The notes below the pieces were generated by a model. It made no database searches. It saw only the letters and a list, made by a program, of their open reading frames with translations, and had not been told where the DNA came from. A DNA stretch of 64,000 nt from contig JAHBBC010000068.1 of assembly GCA_019915015.1 (NCBI GenBank), positions 1-64,000 of the forward strand, written 5' to 3'. A program made the translations under genes and the position numbers. Origin of the DNA: Auriscalpium vulgare. Its lineage: Eukaryota > Basidiomycota > Agaricomycetes > Russulales > Auriscalpiaceae. Positions 12,701 through 24,802 of this stretch are shown here, piece by piece (the stretch's first letter is position 1; every line of letters begins with the position of its first letter).

Positions 12701-13058
12701 CTGGATGTTGACGCCGACAATGTTCCGCGGTACAGACTAAGCATGCGTACAACGGCGACGTATGGCTAGGCTTCGAACGCCTCACCTGTGTGCCCATTCA
12801 AACGAAAATGATTCAGGAGAGCATGCTCTCGCGCGAGGAGAAGGAGTGGGTCAAGGTGAGTATTCCCTTGTCTGTTGTCGATGAAATGTGCTGATGACTG
12901 GGTGTGCTGCGCAGGAACACAATCGCTCTTGCTTGATGCAGCTCGAGACGCTCCTGCGCGACGACAAGCGTGCGCTGAGATATCTCCGCCGCGAGGCGGA
13001 GCGACCGGTCGGCGTGGCCCCTGCCGGCCCAGGGGGCGTCGTCATCGACTGGGAGTAG
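9764..13058 (+). CDS. Xaa-Pro aminopeptidase (M24B, XPNPEP1-type) with N-terminal extension
   Basis: Thirteen exons (9764-10563, 10616-10690, 10748-10913, 10969-11164, 11216-11356, 11411-11625, 11674-11986, 12047-12225, 12282-12380, 12436-12550, 12606-12664, 12736-12855, 12915-13058) sum to 2,622 nt, 873 residues. The last ~620 residues match cytosolic aminopeptidase P, which releases the N-terminal residue before proline: two creatinase N-domains starting at [13 protein letters not shown], then the pita-bread domain with metal ligands in [34 protein letters not shown] and IRIESV, all retained. The first ~250 residues are an unusual Ser/Lys/Pro-rich extension beginning with a proline run and containing repeated GSK(L/I/M)SG units. 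Family members are normally about 620 residues, so the extension is odd, though it is in frame and in exon 1. Confidence 0.88.
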
Positions 13059-13599
13059 CCGACTTGCTGCTACTACCCCGCGCGACACATGCATACCCAC
13101 ATCGGATCTGCACCTCCCCTCTATATACCTCCTGGATATCCCCTTCCTCATCTACCCGCTGAGCTACCCTGGATGGACGGACGACTCGGCGTTGGTCTTC
13201 TCTCTTCTCTTAGTCTCCATCGATTTCTTCTCAGTTTTCCTGGATGGAATACCTGCGCTACCTCCACGACACCCATCTGCCTCTTTCTTACCTCTCGCCT
13301 GTTATCTCTTTCTGCATTGCTACCTACGTACCTCACGACTTCTTAACGTGATTAATTGATTTACGATGGATCTGTCTGTTTTTGTAGTTGAAGTCTTGTT
13401 TAGATGATGTTCTTATTCCCTGTTGTTGGATTGTTGGTTGTACATACCTAGGACGGCTCACGAATACATACATGATGATTTGCTCGACTCGTCGTGCTCA
13501 TACTGGTACATCCAGCGTCTTCACAAAGAGAGCCGCAAGTACACACTGGAAGCGGCACGTGCGGTATCTTAGCCTCTTTAGATCTTGACCCTTACGACC
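13059..13599. other. Intergenic, pyrimidine-rich 3' region
   Basis: C/T-rich tract at 13,120-13,330 downstream of the aminopeptidase stop; no gene seen. Confidence 0.5.
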
Positions 13600-15160
13600 A
13601 TGTCCCTCGTAGAGGCAGCAAACAATGCAGACAACGCCTTTCGAGATGTCCCCATAATGTAGTCTTGCTGCATTCTGCTCATGCAGCATCGCTCATCTTC
13701 TCCCGGGCCAGTGACTTGGCAAACATTACCAGCCCCGACCCGACCCTCATCGCCGCCCTCGCAGACCAGATCCGCCATGTCTGCATACACGTCGGTTTCT
13801 TCTACGGTGCATATGTTCACCATCGCCTCAGTGCGTGCGTTACTCAGTCATTCGTGCAGTCAAGAACCATGGCATCCCCGAATCCACTATCTCTGCCGCC
13901 CTCGACGCCATGAAAGCCTACTTCTCCCTCCCAGAAGACGTCAAGCTCGAGGCACGCGTTACGCTCACTCACATGGCCTGCCAGTGACGTCCTCTTTGCG
14001 CTAGCTCGATCTCAAGAAGACGCCCAACTTCAAAGGCTACAATGCCGTCCTCTCGAGCAACAACGACCCCGCTAATGCAGGCGATATGCACGAGGGCTTC
14101 GAGTTTGGCTGGGAACCCATTGACAAGGCACGTGTCGAGGAGCGTTTGCACGACGGTGCCATGGCCGGCGGAAACGTCTGGCCGCCAGACCCGCCGGGCT
14201 TCAGGGAGGCGATGCTCCCGTACTAGTGCGGTTTCTTGCTTGTCCCCTCATCGCGAACCTCGCTCTGACTTGCGACGACAATAGCCATGCTGCCTTTGCA
14301 CTCGGGAAGAAGCTGTTCCCACTCTTTGCCATGGCTCTTGATCTCCCGGCGAATTTCTTTGACGACAAGGTGCGCATTCCTCCCTGCCTTGCTACGCGAT
14401 TCATTGTATACGATCGATTGCCCACAGACGAAAAATGCCGCCGCGATCATGCGGGCCCTGCACTACCCGCCCCAGACAGGCACCGTTGACGACCGCGTCA
14501 TTGGCATTGGTGCACACACAGAGTGAGCCGCAGCGCTTCGTCCTTTGCTGGTATGCTCACTCACCCTCGCGTGACAGTTTCGAGGTACTCACCGCCAAGT
14601 TTCGACGGTTTCCACTTGCTGACAGTGACGTGTGGTCATTTCTCAGTGCTTCACAATCCTATGGCAGGAACCAGACATACAAGCACTGCAGGTCCTCAAT
14701 GCCGACAAGAAATGGATCGACGCGCCGCCAATCCCTGGCACGCTGGTCATCAAGTCGGTTGCCCATATCAGCACTTGCCTATCATATTTCTGATAGCAAC
14801 TCTCCCGTTTGTGCTAGCCTTGGCGATCAATTCGCTCGCTGGACAAGTACGCGCTCTCCAGACTTGGTAAAGCGCAGATTTCATTGATTGCCTTCTAGAC
14901 GATGTCTTCCGCTCCACCGTGCACCGCGCGGTGAACCGAAGCGGTGTACGGCGATATTCCATCCCGCTGTTCTTCGGAACGGACTACGAGGTCCTCCTTG
15001 AGGTGCGCGACCGTCGCCGTCCGGGCTTTAGAACATCGTGTGAACCTCCCAATTGCAGCCAATAGAGAGCTGCGTGAGCAGTGAACGGCCGAGACATTAT
15101 GAGGTGGTCACAGCAGGCGAATATGTCAAGGAGCGGCTGAAAAAGGCGTACGGGCATTGA
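13600..15160 (+). CDS. 2-oxoglutarate/Fe(II)-dependent dioxygenase, isopenicillin N synthase-like
   Basis: Eleven exons (13600-13658, 13712-13806, 13860-13951, 14005-14225, 14285-14369, 14428-14522, 14578-14584, 14647-14753, 14818-14846, 14899-15002, 15059-15160) sum to 996 nt, 331 residues. The N-terminal DIOX_N block (VPIIDLANI, HVGFFYVKNHGI, FKGYNAVLSSNNDP) precedes the catalytic jelly-roll. Iron ligands are H and D in GAHTDFE and H in TVHRAVN; the 2OG-binding Arg-x-Ser is in RRYSIPLF. The Asp codon of HxD is split across an intron into a 7-nt microexon (14578-14584). Intron 3 (13952-14004) seems to start with GC. Members oxidise diverse small molecules; the substrate here is unknown and no cluster partner is adjacent. 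Confidence 0.83.
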
Positions 15161-16237
15161 GGTTTATGATAGACTTGTATCATGTCCTTAGCTTGCTCTT
15201 GGATCACACCTACTAGTAGTACTGTCGAAGAGCGTATATGATATTATGGAGAAAGTGGAGTAATGTACCAATCGTAAGCGAGTTGCGTCTTCCGTCTGGG
15301 ATTCTGGGTGACCAATCGGTGAAGTGTCAACGGGTATGTGAGCCAGAGAGCCTAAGATCTAGTAGTAAGTGGAGCAGGAAAACGCCGCCCCCATTGCCAT
15401 GGACTTTTCCACTGCCTCCGCCTTTACTGCCCTTCCCTTCCTCGCCGCCGTGGCATCCGCTCCAGGTCACATATGATGAGCTGTACGGCTGCTAAGCGGT
15501 GTAATCACTCTCGTATGAGGGTGATACCTGGCTAAAGATCAGCGGACGGTAACCGGCGGCGATACGATACTTACGAGGCTCTACGACGGCTTTGTGTTGC
15601 TGTCACCTTTGCCTGGGTTCTTTACCACGAGAGTAGTCTCTGAACCAGAAGGTCAGTCGATAATTCATGGCCACATTCCAGCACTCACGAGAGTCTCCAG
15701 CCTGCCCGCGATTGCTCCGGAAGATCGCAAGCAGGGGGTTGGATTTGGGCGTAGCCGTGGCAGGGTCGGCGGTGGGCTTTGACTTGGTCTGAGAGAAGCC
15801 CGTAAGCATGGGGGTGAAGCTCATTTGAGGCATAGCAGTGACTCGGTTGGTAGGTCAGATAGGTGATGCACGATAGATGGTACCGGGCAGGTCTTTATAC
15901 GGAAGCTTCGCCGTGACTCTTGCAGCATGTTGTGATGACTGCGAGTCATACCTCCGGGTCCGACTCGGAATCGACAAAAATAGATACGGCGTGAGTCTCT
16001 TCGAAGCAAACTGAACGCGGTGCCGGATGACAGTTGCTAATCGACCTATGGTATCCGGCGTGCTGAGTCACCTTGCTGCGCAGTCCCGAGACATCGTTAG
16101 CAGAAGCTCGTATGTGCAGCAGGAAATGCTGCGCACGTACTCTTGCGACATTGTATTTGCGAGCGAGCTTCGTTCCCTCCGTTATACCAGGTTGCCAGGC
16201 GTCTAGCTCGTCATCAGGCGCTGCAGAGTGAGGGGAG
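15161..16237. other. Intergenic, no supported gene
   Basis: About 1.1 kb of convergent 3' flanks between the oxygenase and the F-box gene. No coding pattern recognised. Confidence 0.45.
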
Positions 16238-17675
16238 TCATTCGCCCGGCAGGAGGTCTGACTCGAAGCTGTGGCGGAATCCTTGAAGATCTAGGCACTT
16301 CAGTTCCGGGAGCGCGATGGCGATGGCGTCCACTAGACCGCCGTCTACCATGGACGGGAGACCAGGTACGTCGATACGCAAACGCCGCAGGTTGCGGAAG
16401 ACATAGGCTGGCTGGAGGAGATTGGCAAGGGTGACGGACTTGCTCGGGTCAACGGGCAGGACGGAGATGTGGTCATGGGCTCGATCCGGGAGGTATGTAC
16501 AGGCAACTTCGAGGGAGCGCAGGGAGTTGCAGGGAGAAGCCTTTGCTAGCGAACCTAGCACGAGGTGGAGTTCCTCCGCAATTGCGGCGCAGCTGCCATC
16601 GGGTCCGTCGACGCCAAAACGAATACAGAAGTCTTCAAGTTGCCATGAAGGGTGCATGGCAAGTACACGCTCTGTGAATGGCGCCAGCGTCTGGTAATGG
16701 TCGACGGACAATGAAAGCGATTTGAGGGACGCGAACGGTAGATGTGGTAGCTCGAAGGCCGATGCTCCAGGTCGAAGGCTTGTCCAGGTATTGTCCAATG
16801 CAACGTCGACATGCTCCAGGAACGGCATTCCCGCGAGCGCAGCAACGGCCTGCGGCGTAATGGGCAATGTCGTGGTAAAGGAGCGGACGGGAGGGAGTGC
16901 ACAAACACTTTCCGACACACCGTTTACGGGGCGGCGATGAAGATCCATCCATTCCAACACGTTGTCTTCCTCACGAATCTGAAAGGATACGGTGTCCATC
17001 AGAGGACATCGCAGGCGCATGTCATCGAAGGTTTGACGAGACCGCCGGCTGAATTCCCCGGAAGACAGGAGGGCCCTGAAGCTGGCCTTGTATATGATGG
17101 TGAGGGTACGTAACCGGGGGCCTAGGGCGTGGACTGCACTCGCGAAATCGTTCCAGTGATGGACCGCCGTAGTGAGATGGACAAGATTGGGCATGGATAC
17201 GTGTCCACTGGGACGATGACGCTCGCATAGTTGATATGCTGCATTGCCGACCCGGTTGTCCCAATGAAATGATCGCACACGCTTGGCGTAGAAGTCAAAG
17301 CGCTCCCAGACGTCTGGGGTCGGAGGCGGAGTCAGGTCCTGTCATGCATTCATGTGTAAATAAAATGTCCGCACACAAAATCAACGTCAATATTGGTATG
17401 CTTACCTGAATTTCATTCGCAGGTCCATACCAGACCCACTGGTCATAATCTTTCTCCACAGGATCATTGATTCCCCAAGCCTCGCGCAAGTCCCATGGAA
17501 GGCAACATATGAGCGGGGTAAATGCGTTGAGATCGCGCCACAAGATATTCAGAGCCGGTTCGAGAAACATCTTGGTCGTACACGCCAGTGCCGCCAGCGA
17601 GCCTTTGTTAGCGTCCGCAAGCAGACACTCGAGAATCTCGTCCAATATTTCCGATATCCGCAAACATCGATGCAT
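16238..17675 (-). CDS. F-box protein with LRR-like C-terminal part
   Basis: Two minus-strand exons (17406-17675, 16238-17338) give 456 residues. Residues 1-55 form an F-box of the basidiomycete type: HRCLRISEILDEILECL, then LAALACTTKMFLEPALNILWRDL. The rest contains repeated Leu-rich segments (LRTLTIIY, FLEHVDVAL, LKSLSLSV, LRSLEVAC, LRRLRIDV, LKCLDLQG), the degenerate LRR layout common in this lineage-expanded family. The F-box recruits Skp1 into SCF ubiquitin ligases; the substrate is unknown. The start was chosen at the first Met before HRCL; an in-frame upstream Met at about 17,789 would add a poorly conserved leader. Confidence 0.75.
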
Positions 17676-18268
17676 GGCAAACCTGCCGGTGTGGACGTTT
17701 GGCCCAATCAAATTGGCTCGGCGACAACAGCTATATGCTCTATATTCTACGAATTGTTCAGCTGCATTCACATAGCAATAAGAAACCACTTGCCACTAAG
17801 TAGACCACAGCCGCATCCAACGTTGAGGTATGGACCTTGAAAGAGACGTGGTTAAGGCAAAAGGAGCTACGCAGTCACTAGTCACTAGTCACTGCTGTGG
17901 GAAACTGGAGCTCACTTGATCAGGCGCTCCGAGTCCAAGCTAGCTAGTAGCCTTTACCCGTACAATTCGCTCTCTAGCCCAGTCGTCCATACCATCAAGC
18001 AGCAACTTTGAGTCCACACCGCACCATGAACATCGAGGTGGCATTGTTGTGGTTGGCCGTTGCGCGGGAACATTTGAATGCGGGCGCGGCGGCGGCGCGC
18101 ATAGGCGACAAGCATCAGGACAAGCGTCAGTGTCGGCCGGATCTTCCTCCCCACATGCCAAGCAACCTGGGGCATACCATCACAGACAACCACCCCCGAC
18201 CTCGTGCTTTCATTCTGCTCTCAGATTTTGTCTGAAATTTTCACGATTTCCCGTTATCTTTAACCGCC
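17676..18268. other. Divergent promoter region
   Basis: 593 bp between the starts of the F-box gene (minus) and the lysine-catabolism gene (plus). Contains a short direct repeat ACTAGTC around 17,877-17,893. No gene seen. Confidence 0.5.
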
Positions 18269-21200
18269 ATGCCGCTCCTTCACCGCGCCCCATTCACCGT
18301 GTCCAGGTTGGCGCAAGGACATCGACTTTACAGCTCGAAGAACGCGCAAGTGACGATTGGAATACGACGAGAGGATCCGGGGCGGGTATGGGAGCGACGC
18401 GCGCCGCTCACGCCCGACACCGTCGCCGAGTTGATTGCCCGAGACGATGTACGCGTGCTGGTGCAGGAGTGTGATCGGAGGGTGTTTCCAGTGGACGAGT
18501 ATCTCAAGGTGCGTCTGTATTGCCTCGTCATTTTGTGCTCTTCGGACGAATGCGAGCGAGCGCAGGCTGGTGCCGAAGCTCACCCAACACTCGAACCCGC
18601 ACATCTCGTCCTGGGCATCAAAGAGCCACCGCTGCCAACTCTCAATACTAGCCCTGTACAGTCACCATCTGTTCCGAATACCCTTGTTCCGCGGACACAC
18701 ATGATGTTCTCGCACACCATCAAGGGACAGGAATACAACATGCCGCTGCTTTCGCGGTTCTTGAAGGGAGACGCTTCCGCCAGTCCGGAGCTGGTAGGCG
18801 GGCAGCCGGGCCTGGAGGCGCGGCTGATTGACTACGAGCTGCTGACGGACGCCGAGGGCAAGCGGACAGTCGCGTTTGGATGGCACGCGGGAGGTCTGTC
18901 TAGTTTGTTCTCAGCTGCGATGTCTTCTAATGATGTGTGCAGTTGCGGGGACTTTGGAAGCTCTGGCAGCCATGGCTCATAACCAATTGGAGCGAGGCGT
19001 CGCATCCTCATTCTTGGTGAGCTAGGCGTATGAGACCAACGAAGTATGCTTGACTGAACAAGAAGCCAGTATACGCCAAGACCACATTCATCACCGTCAC
19101 TCGACTCCCATCGAGCGCAGCTTCAGTATATTGGCAGTCAGATCGCAGAACACGGTACTCCCAAGAGCTTGGGTCCGTTTGTTTTTGGAGTTACAGGGTA
19201 TGCCCGCGGCATAAGCTGTCTGAAAGTCGACGCTGAAACAGTTCACCAGGAATGGGAACGTGACGCAAGGCATACTGGCCATTCTCGCCGAACTGCCAAT
19301 TGTGAAGGTAGCACCGGAAAGTCTTCCAGCCCTCGTGAGCAATCCGGGTTTGTGGTTTTCTCGTACTTTGTCAAATCTCCAGGCTGACGGGCCTCTATAG
19401 ACACGGACCTGCATAAGATCTACGTTGTCCACGCCCTACCAGAGTCGTATATTTCTCATAAAGAAGGCAAGGCGTATGACCGTGCACAGTACTACGCGGA
19501 TCCTCAGGCTCACCAGTCCGACTTCCACTCGAAGGTGAGTGTATGCTATACCATTCATACTTCTGAACGCTGACCATTCTCTGCACAGATCGCACCCTAC
19601 CTCACCCTCCTTCTTAATGGCGCCGGCTGGAAACCGGGATTCCCGCGTCTCCTCAGGACAGCTGACCTCGCCCTCGCTCCGCGCCTCGCCGCTGTCGGCG
19701 ACATCTCGTGCGACATCGATGGTGCCCTCGAGTTCGTTACCGCACCAACGACGCTCGACTCCCCGTCGTACAACGTGAACGGCGTCGCGGTGGTTGCAGT
19801 CGACATCCTCCCTGCGAGCCTCCCGCGCGATGCGAGCGATGCGTTCTCCGGGAAGGTCGTGCGGTACGTCAGGGAGCTCGTGCGAGGGTACAGTGGCGGA
19901 AAAGAAGAGGGTGATACCGGGGAGGCGCTTAGCAGGGCAAGCGTTGCGCGAGGCGGCGAAGTCCGGGAGGGCTTGGAATGGCTGAATGAGAAGGTGCAGG
20001 CGTGGCGCTTGAGTGATAGCCCGGTGGCGGGAGGGGTAGAGGGCAACGCGGGGTCGAGAGAAAGGCGGGTGCTGGTGCTGGGAAGCGGGATGGTCGCCGG
20101 TCCGGCGGTCGACGAGTTAGCTGCACGGGGCGATTGCGAAGTTCTTGTGGGTATGTGAATGCAGTTATGCCCAACCTCGCATCACTGAGAATTTGGCGGG
20201 TCTACAGCGAGTAATTCACTACCCGAAGCAGAGCATCTTGTCGCGGCGCACTCGAGGGCATCCGCCCTGCTGCTCGATATGAGCGACCAGGCTCGTGTGG
20301 CAGAACTCATTGCTCAGGCGGATGTGGTTATTAGGTATGTACCTTCGCGCGACTCAGGGATTCATCTCAAGGCTAAACTTTGTCTTCCACTTCCACAGCC
20401 TACTCCCGGCACCTTTCCACCCAACTGTGGCCGAACATTGCATTCAGCATCGAAAGCATATGGTCACCGCGTCCTATATCTCACCGGCAATGAAGGCCTT
20501 GCACCACAAGTACGTACTCGGTTGTTCTCTGCTTGCGCGTATAATTACTCATGGATCCTCAGAGCACAAGCATCTGACGTTCTCCTCCTGAACGAAATCG
20601 GGCTGGACCCGGGCATCGATCACTGTTCCGCGCATGCTCTCCTGTCGCGCCTGCGCGCAGAGGGCAAGGACGTCGTGAGCTTCACTTCGTTCTGCGGCGG
20701 ACTGCCTGCACCGGATGCCGCGGACGTCCCGCTTGGATACAAGTTCAGCTGGAGCCCGCGCGGCGTACTGAGGGCGGCGAGCGAGGGCGCGAGCTTCCGT
20801 CTGGGTGGGGAGGTGAGTACACTTACTGATACCGTGCCAGCACCACCTGACACTTGTGTGGGGTAGAACCATCAGATCCCAGGAGACAGAATCCTAAAGC
20901 ATCACTTCCCGGATGTTCCGTTGTCGAATATTTTGAAGTTGGAAGGCTTGGCCAATCGAGATAGTCTGCCATATGTGGACACCTACGCCCTAAACAAGTC
21001 ATCTTTGCGGACGATGTTGCGGGGGACGCTCAGGTATGCCAGTTTGCTGACTTCTGCAGCGATGTGTTGTTCATTTACACTGGTGCAGGTACCCTGGCTT
21101 TGCCGCTTTGATGCACTCGTTCAAAGCGATTGGCCTGCTAGAAGACCAGCGTAACATCAAATTGGACAGTTGGACGTCGTTCGCCCGTCTTGCGCTCGAG

Positions 21201-21776
21201 CAGCGACTCGGGACGCCCGTACCATCAGATTCCGCGTCGCTCCGTTCTGCGCTTGCCAGCGTTGTCGCGGAATCGCAATTGGACACCTTGATCGACCCGC
21301 TCGCGTGGCTTGCTCTCGTTCCTCCACACCTATCCGCATCCTCAGGACCGTCACCAGCCTCATTACCTATCCCCAGCCTGCCTCTACCACCCGCCGACCT
21401 GCTTGCCCTCCACCTAGCGCATACTCTGCGCTATCAGAGTCACGAACGCGACCTCGTCCTCCTGCACCACGAGATCGTCGCGCGCACGCCTCAGCGCACC
21501 GAAGAGGTCCATACGTCGACACTGACGGTGTACGGCGACGCGCGCGCGTCCGCCATGGCGCGCACCGTGGGGCTCCCGGTCGCATTCGCGGCACTCCGCG
21601 TGCTTGACGGTGATGTGCGTGCGCGCGGTGTCTGCGGGCCGACGGTCGAGGAGAGCGTTTGGGGTGGGGTGTTGGATGGGCTGGAGCGCAAAGGGCTGGG
21701 CGTGAAGGAGGGCGTTTTGCGCGGCGCAGGGATGGAGGGCGTATTGGCAGAAGGGCTGAGACGCACTGTTGCATGA
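18269..21776 (+). CDS. Bifunctional lysine-ketoglutarate reductase/saccharopine dehydrogenase (AASS-like)
   Basis: Twelve exons (18269-18508, 18566-18893, 18943-19016, 19070-19197, 19250-19347, 19401-19534, 19589-20150, 20208-20334, 20399-20509, 20563-20812, 20867-21033, 21089-21776) sum to 2,907 nt, 968 residues. An Arg/Ser-rich N-terminus ([20 protein letters not shown]) suggests mitochondrial import. Residues ~25-430 match the LKR half: [43 protein letters not shown], and a GVTGNGNVTQG nucleotide loop. The second half matches saccharopine dehydrogenase: [17 protein letters not shown] (Rossmann loop), [16 protein letters not shown], and [12 protein letters not shown]. This is the animal/plant-type fusion that degrades lysine to aminoadipate semialdehyde, distinct from the separate biosynthetic Lys1 and Lys9 of fungi. 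A catabolic role is inferred from the domain order. Confidence 0.86.
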
Positions 21777-22271
21777 GCCGGTCCATTGGGAGATGGACGA
21801 GGTGAGATCGGTTGCCAGCTTGGTAGCATTGTCGGCCGGTCATAGTCACAGGTATTTATGGATTGATCTTTGGCAACAACTTACTGCATGGCTCTGCACT
21901 CTCCTGCTATCCATTTACATACGCCTTTGCACAGGGCGGCCACAAAACATATGCCGCAGTGCATGAGGCGCGGAAAGCATCCACCACGTCGTCGGTGCCA
22001 ATCTAATCTAATCTCTCCTGCATCAGTTCTAGATCTTCCAGTGCCATATATAATTCGATGGATTACACTGCGCATAATCTACAAGGAGAAGTACTGTGTG
22101 TTGTGTTCGCGCCGAATTACCAAGATACTTACTCTGCGCGACCAACGTTCTCAAGGACTAATCTGAGCTCTGAGCAAGGCGGTAATCAGATATAATAAGT
22201 TATCATGAAAGAAGTTCCAAATTTTATTCATCACGACAGCGTCGTTCGCTCAAAGTGGCATAACTCGCCAA
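21777..22271. other. Convergent 3' intergenic region
   Basis: 495 bp between two convergent stop codons, AT-rich near 22,180-22,230. No gene seen. Confidence 0.5.
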
Positions 22272-23873
22272 TCAATCCTCGAACGCACCGGGATTGCCGT
22301 CCTGGTCAAAGTTGAGACTATACTGTCGCCCTTCGCCCGCCTCTTGCGCCCTCTTGAGAACTTCCCATTCCACGCGCACGAACACCCACAGCCATCTTCG
22401 GAGCAGCTCCGCAACCTCGATCCAAAATATCAGGAACGATCCCTCGCTTTGCCTGTGCGCGTGCAGGTGGCTCGAGAGTTTGATGCCCCACGTCAGCCGC
22501 AGTACGAGGTCAAGGAAGATGATGAGTGGGTAGAATGGCAAGGGATAAAGAAGCGTGCTGCGGAGGCCGTATGGGTACGGGCGAGCCTGGGTGGCACGTG
22601 GTGGGGAGGCGGGGCGAGGGGAGTGTCGGGAAGAAGAGAAGAGGGGTGTAGCGGAATTGCTATTGGAAAGGGAAGTTGAAGTCGTGACAGATTCCGAGCG
22701 GTCGTGCAAGGCAGGGAGGACCAGTGGGCGGTGAAGAGAGTTTGGACGCGGTTTCGGTGGCCTGTTGAAGCGCAGTAGATCGAAACCCCAATCATTGGTC
22801 ACGTCCCACCAGAATGAATATACGGAGTTGATGAATGCGCACAACAGCCTGTCTCACGAGCTCAGTGCAGTCCGCAAATGAATGAATAGAACCCTCACCA
22901 AAGACGGAATACCGCATGCTCCCCGTGCCATGGCTCATTGGCGACATGCTCGCCCTTTTCTTTCACCAGGTCTAGTACGACGATACGCTGTGCAGCCGAG
23001 AGAAAGATGACAGGAAACGAAGACGCGTATTTGAGTGCATTGAAGAGGGGGCGGCGGCTCGTGTTCGTGGGGGAGCCGTACTCGATCAGGCACTGGCGCA
23101 GGCGGACCAGATACGGGAAACTGGTCGAGGGCTGTCAGTCATGTAAAAGAGGCATAGCTGGGATGAACGCACCTCATTAAGGAGGGAAGAATCCACCGTT
23201 GCCAGCCATCCTGCTCCGGAAGGGAAAGAAGGCTCCCGCCAGGGAGCAGCATGCATAATGAGAGCCAGACGTCCCCGAGGACCTTGGCGTACGAGGTGAA
23301 TATATCGGCGAACACCACGTCTGAAAAATATATTGGGTGATTGATTGGCGAGAAGAGACATCTACGAATGGCTCTGCAACGCGAAGCCGTTAGCAGAGGG
23401 GAAAAGAGGGTAGCTGAAGGAGCGTACAGAAGAAATGCATCGCGTTCGCGCTTTTGAAAGACATTATAGGGACATAGAAGGACCATCAGCACACCGAGAG
23501 CGCATATGGCAGGGATGAATTTGAAAGGATCAACGAGAAATGAGCTGCCGTGTGTAGCATAGCGATATACGGCCCATGCGGACAGACAGCACACCCCGTA
23601 TGAAAACGTTGTGCGGTACACCGGCGTGTAGAGGAAGGACGCGTCGGACACAAGCTTGAGTCCTCCGTTCCTGCGATCGAGAGGTAGTGACGGATGGGAA
23701 TCGTAATCGTCATGAGGGTGAAGGTCGAGCGCGCTGACGGTGTCGATACCGAGGAGGTGCAGCCCGTGCAGGTTGGCCGCCCAGCCCAAAATGCCGATGC
23801 CAGCGAGGAAGAGCACGCGGAAAGGGAGCGGAAAGGCTACGACGAAGGAGAGATCGTCTGATTCATCGTTCAT
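22272..23873 (-). CDS. EXS-domain membrane protein, Erd1-like
   Basis: Four minus-strand exons (23428-23873, 23173-23373, 22899-23120, 22272-22848) sum to 1,446 nt, 481 residues. Several hydrophobic helices are followed by EXS landmarks: SDVVFADIFTSYAKVLGD, FPYLVRLRQCL, PLFNALKYASSFPV, FWWDVTNDWGFDLL and FWIEVAELLRRWLWVFVRVE. Yeast Erd1, a short EXS protein, is needed for retention of ER luminal proteins and Golgi phosphate recycling; the length and absence of an SPX domain favour Erd1 over Xpr1/Syg1. A Ser/Pro/Arg-rich insertion of ~70 residues (about 345-415) separates two EXS segments. The start is 143 bp from the divergent Snu23 start. Confidence 0.8.
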
Positions 23874-24016
23874 GGTCGTGGCGGGATAGTCGCATCGAGG
23901 GGACAGCGACGGCGGTGATGGTGGTGTTGGTTAACGAGAGAGTGCGACTCGGATGCGCGGGCAGCGGCGGGCAGCGCGGCCCAGCGGTGCGCCACCGAGG
24001 CTTGCTTCAGACCACA
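23874..24016. promoter_or_regulatory. Bidirectional promoter between EXS gene and SNU23
   Basis: Only 143 bp separates the two divergent ATGs, so both promoters must lie here or overlap the coding starts. No TATA box is evident; sequence is GC-rich. Confidence 0.55.
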
Positions 24017-24802
24017 ATGACCGACAAGCAAGGCGCGTACGGCGCCAAGGCCGCCGACACCGACTTCAGGCGGAAATGGGACAAGGAGGAGTACGCGGAG
24101 AGGGCTAAGAAGAAGGATGACGAGGAGCGGGAGCGCATGAAGGAGAACGAAGAGCGCATGAAGCAGGGTGTGTTGTATGTTCCTCACCAAGCAACGCTCT
24201 GACGTCCATGTTCAGGGAAGAAACCTCTGAAGGGAAAGAAGAAGGACCTTCCTAAACCCACAGAGCTCATGAAGCAGCGAGAAACCGATCTTGAGCTGGA
24301 CAAGAATCTGAACAAGACCATGGTTGTTCAAAACCCTGGAGGGCGCGGTCCAGGACAGCCCGGCTTCCACTGCGACACTTGTGACCGCACATATAAAGAC
24401 ACGACTGGCTATCTGGACCACATAAACGGGCGAGCACGTAGGTGCTATCCGCGCCTCCGTTGTCAACCGAACTGTCTAACCTCGCTGACAGATCTACGCG
24501 CTCTCGGACAGACCACGCGAATAGAGCGGTCTACAGTTGCACAGGTCCGGGCGCGCATCGCATACCTCCGCGAGAAGACAAAGGAAGCGTCTTCCGCGAA
24601 AGCATTTGACTTTGAACAGCGGCTAGCGGAGATTCGCGCGAAGGAGCACGCCGCCCGCGAGGATAAGAAGGCACAGAAGAAGGCAGAGAAGGACAAATTT
24701 CGTTTGGAGGTTGCGCAGGACGCGGCGATGCAAGTCGACGGCCCAGGCGCGGATATGATGAACATGATGGGCTTCAGCGGCTTTGGCACGTCGAAGAAGT
24801 GA
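24017..24802 (+). CDS. SNU23: U4/U6.U5 tri-snRNP zinc-finger protein Snu23 (ZMAT2)
   Basis: Three exons (24017-24167, 24216-24437, 24492-24802) give 227 residues. The N-terminus is charged (DFRRKWDKEEYAERAKKK), followed by the matrin-type C2H2 finger FHCDTCDRTYKDTTGYLDHI with its last His encoded across intron 2 (NGRAHLRALG), then the VAQVRARIAYLREKTKE segment and a Lys/Glu-rich tail. This order is diagnostic of Snu23/ZMAT2, a B-complex splicing factor acting near the 5' splice site. Length (human ~199 residues) is normal. Fragments resembling its exons recur at 28,140, 57,450 and 59,690. Confidence 0.92.
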
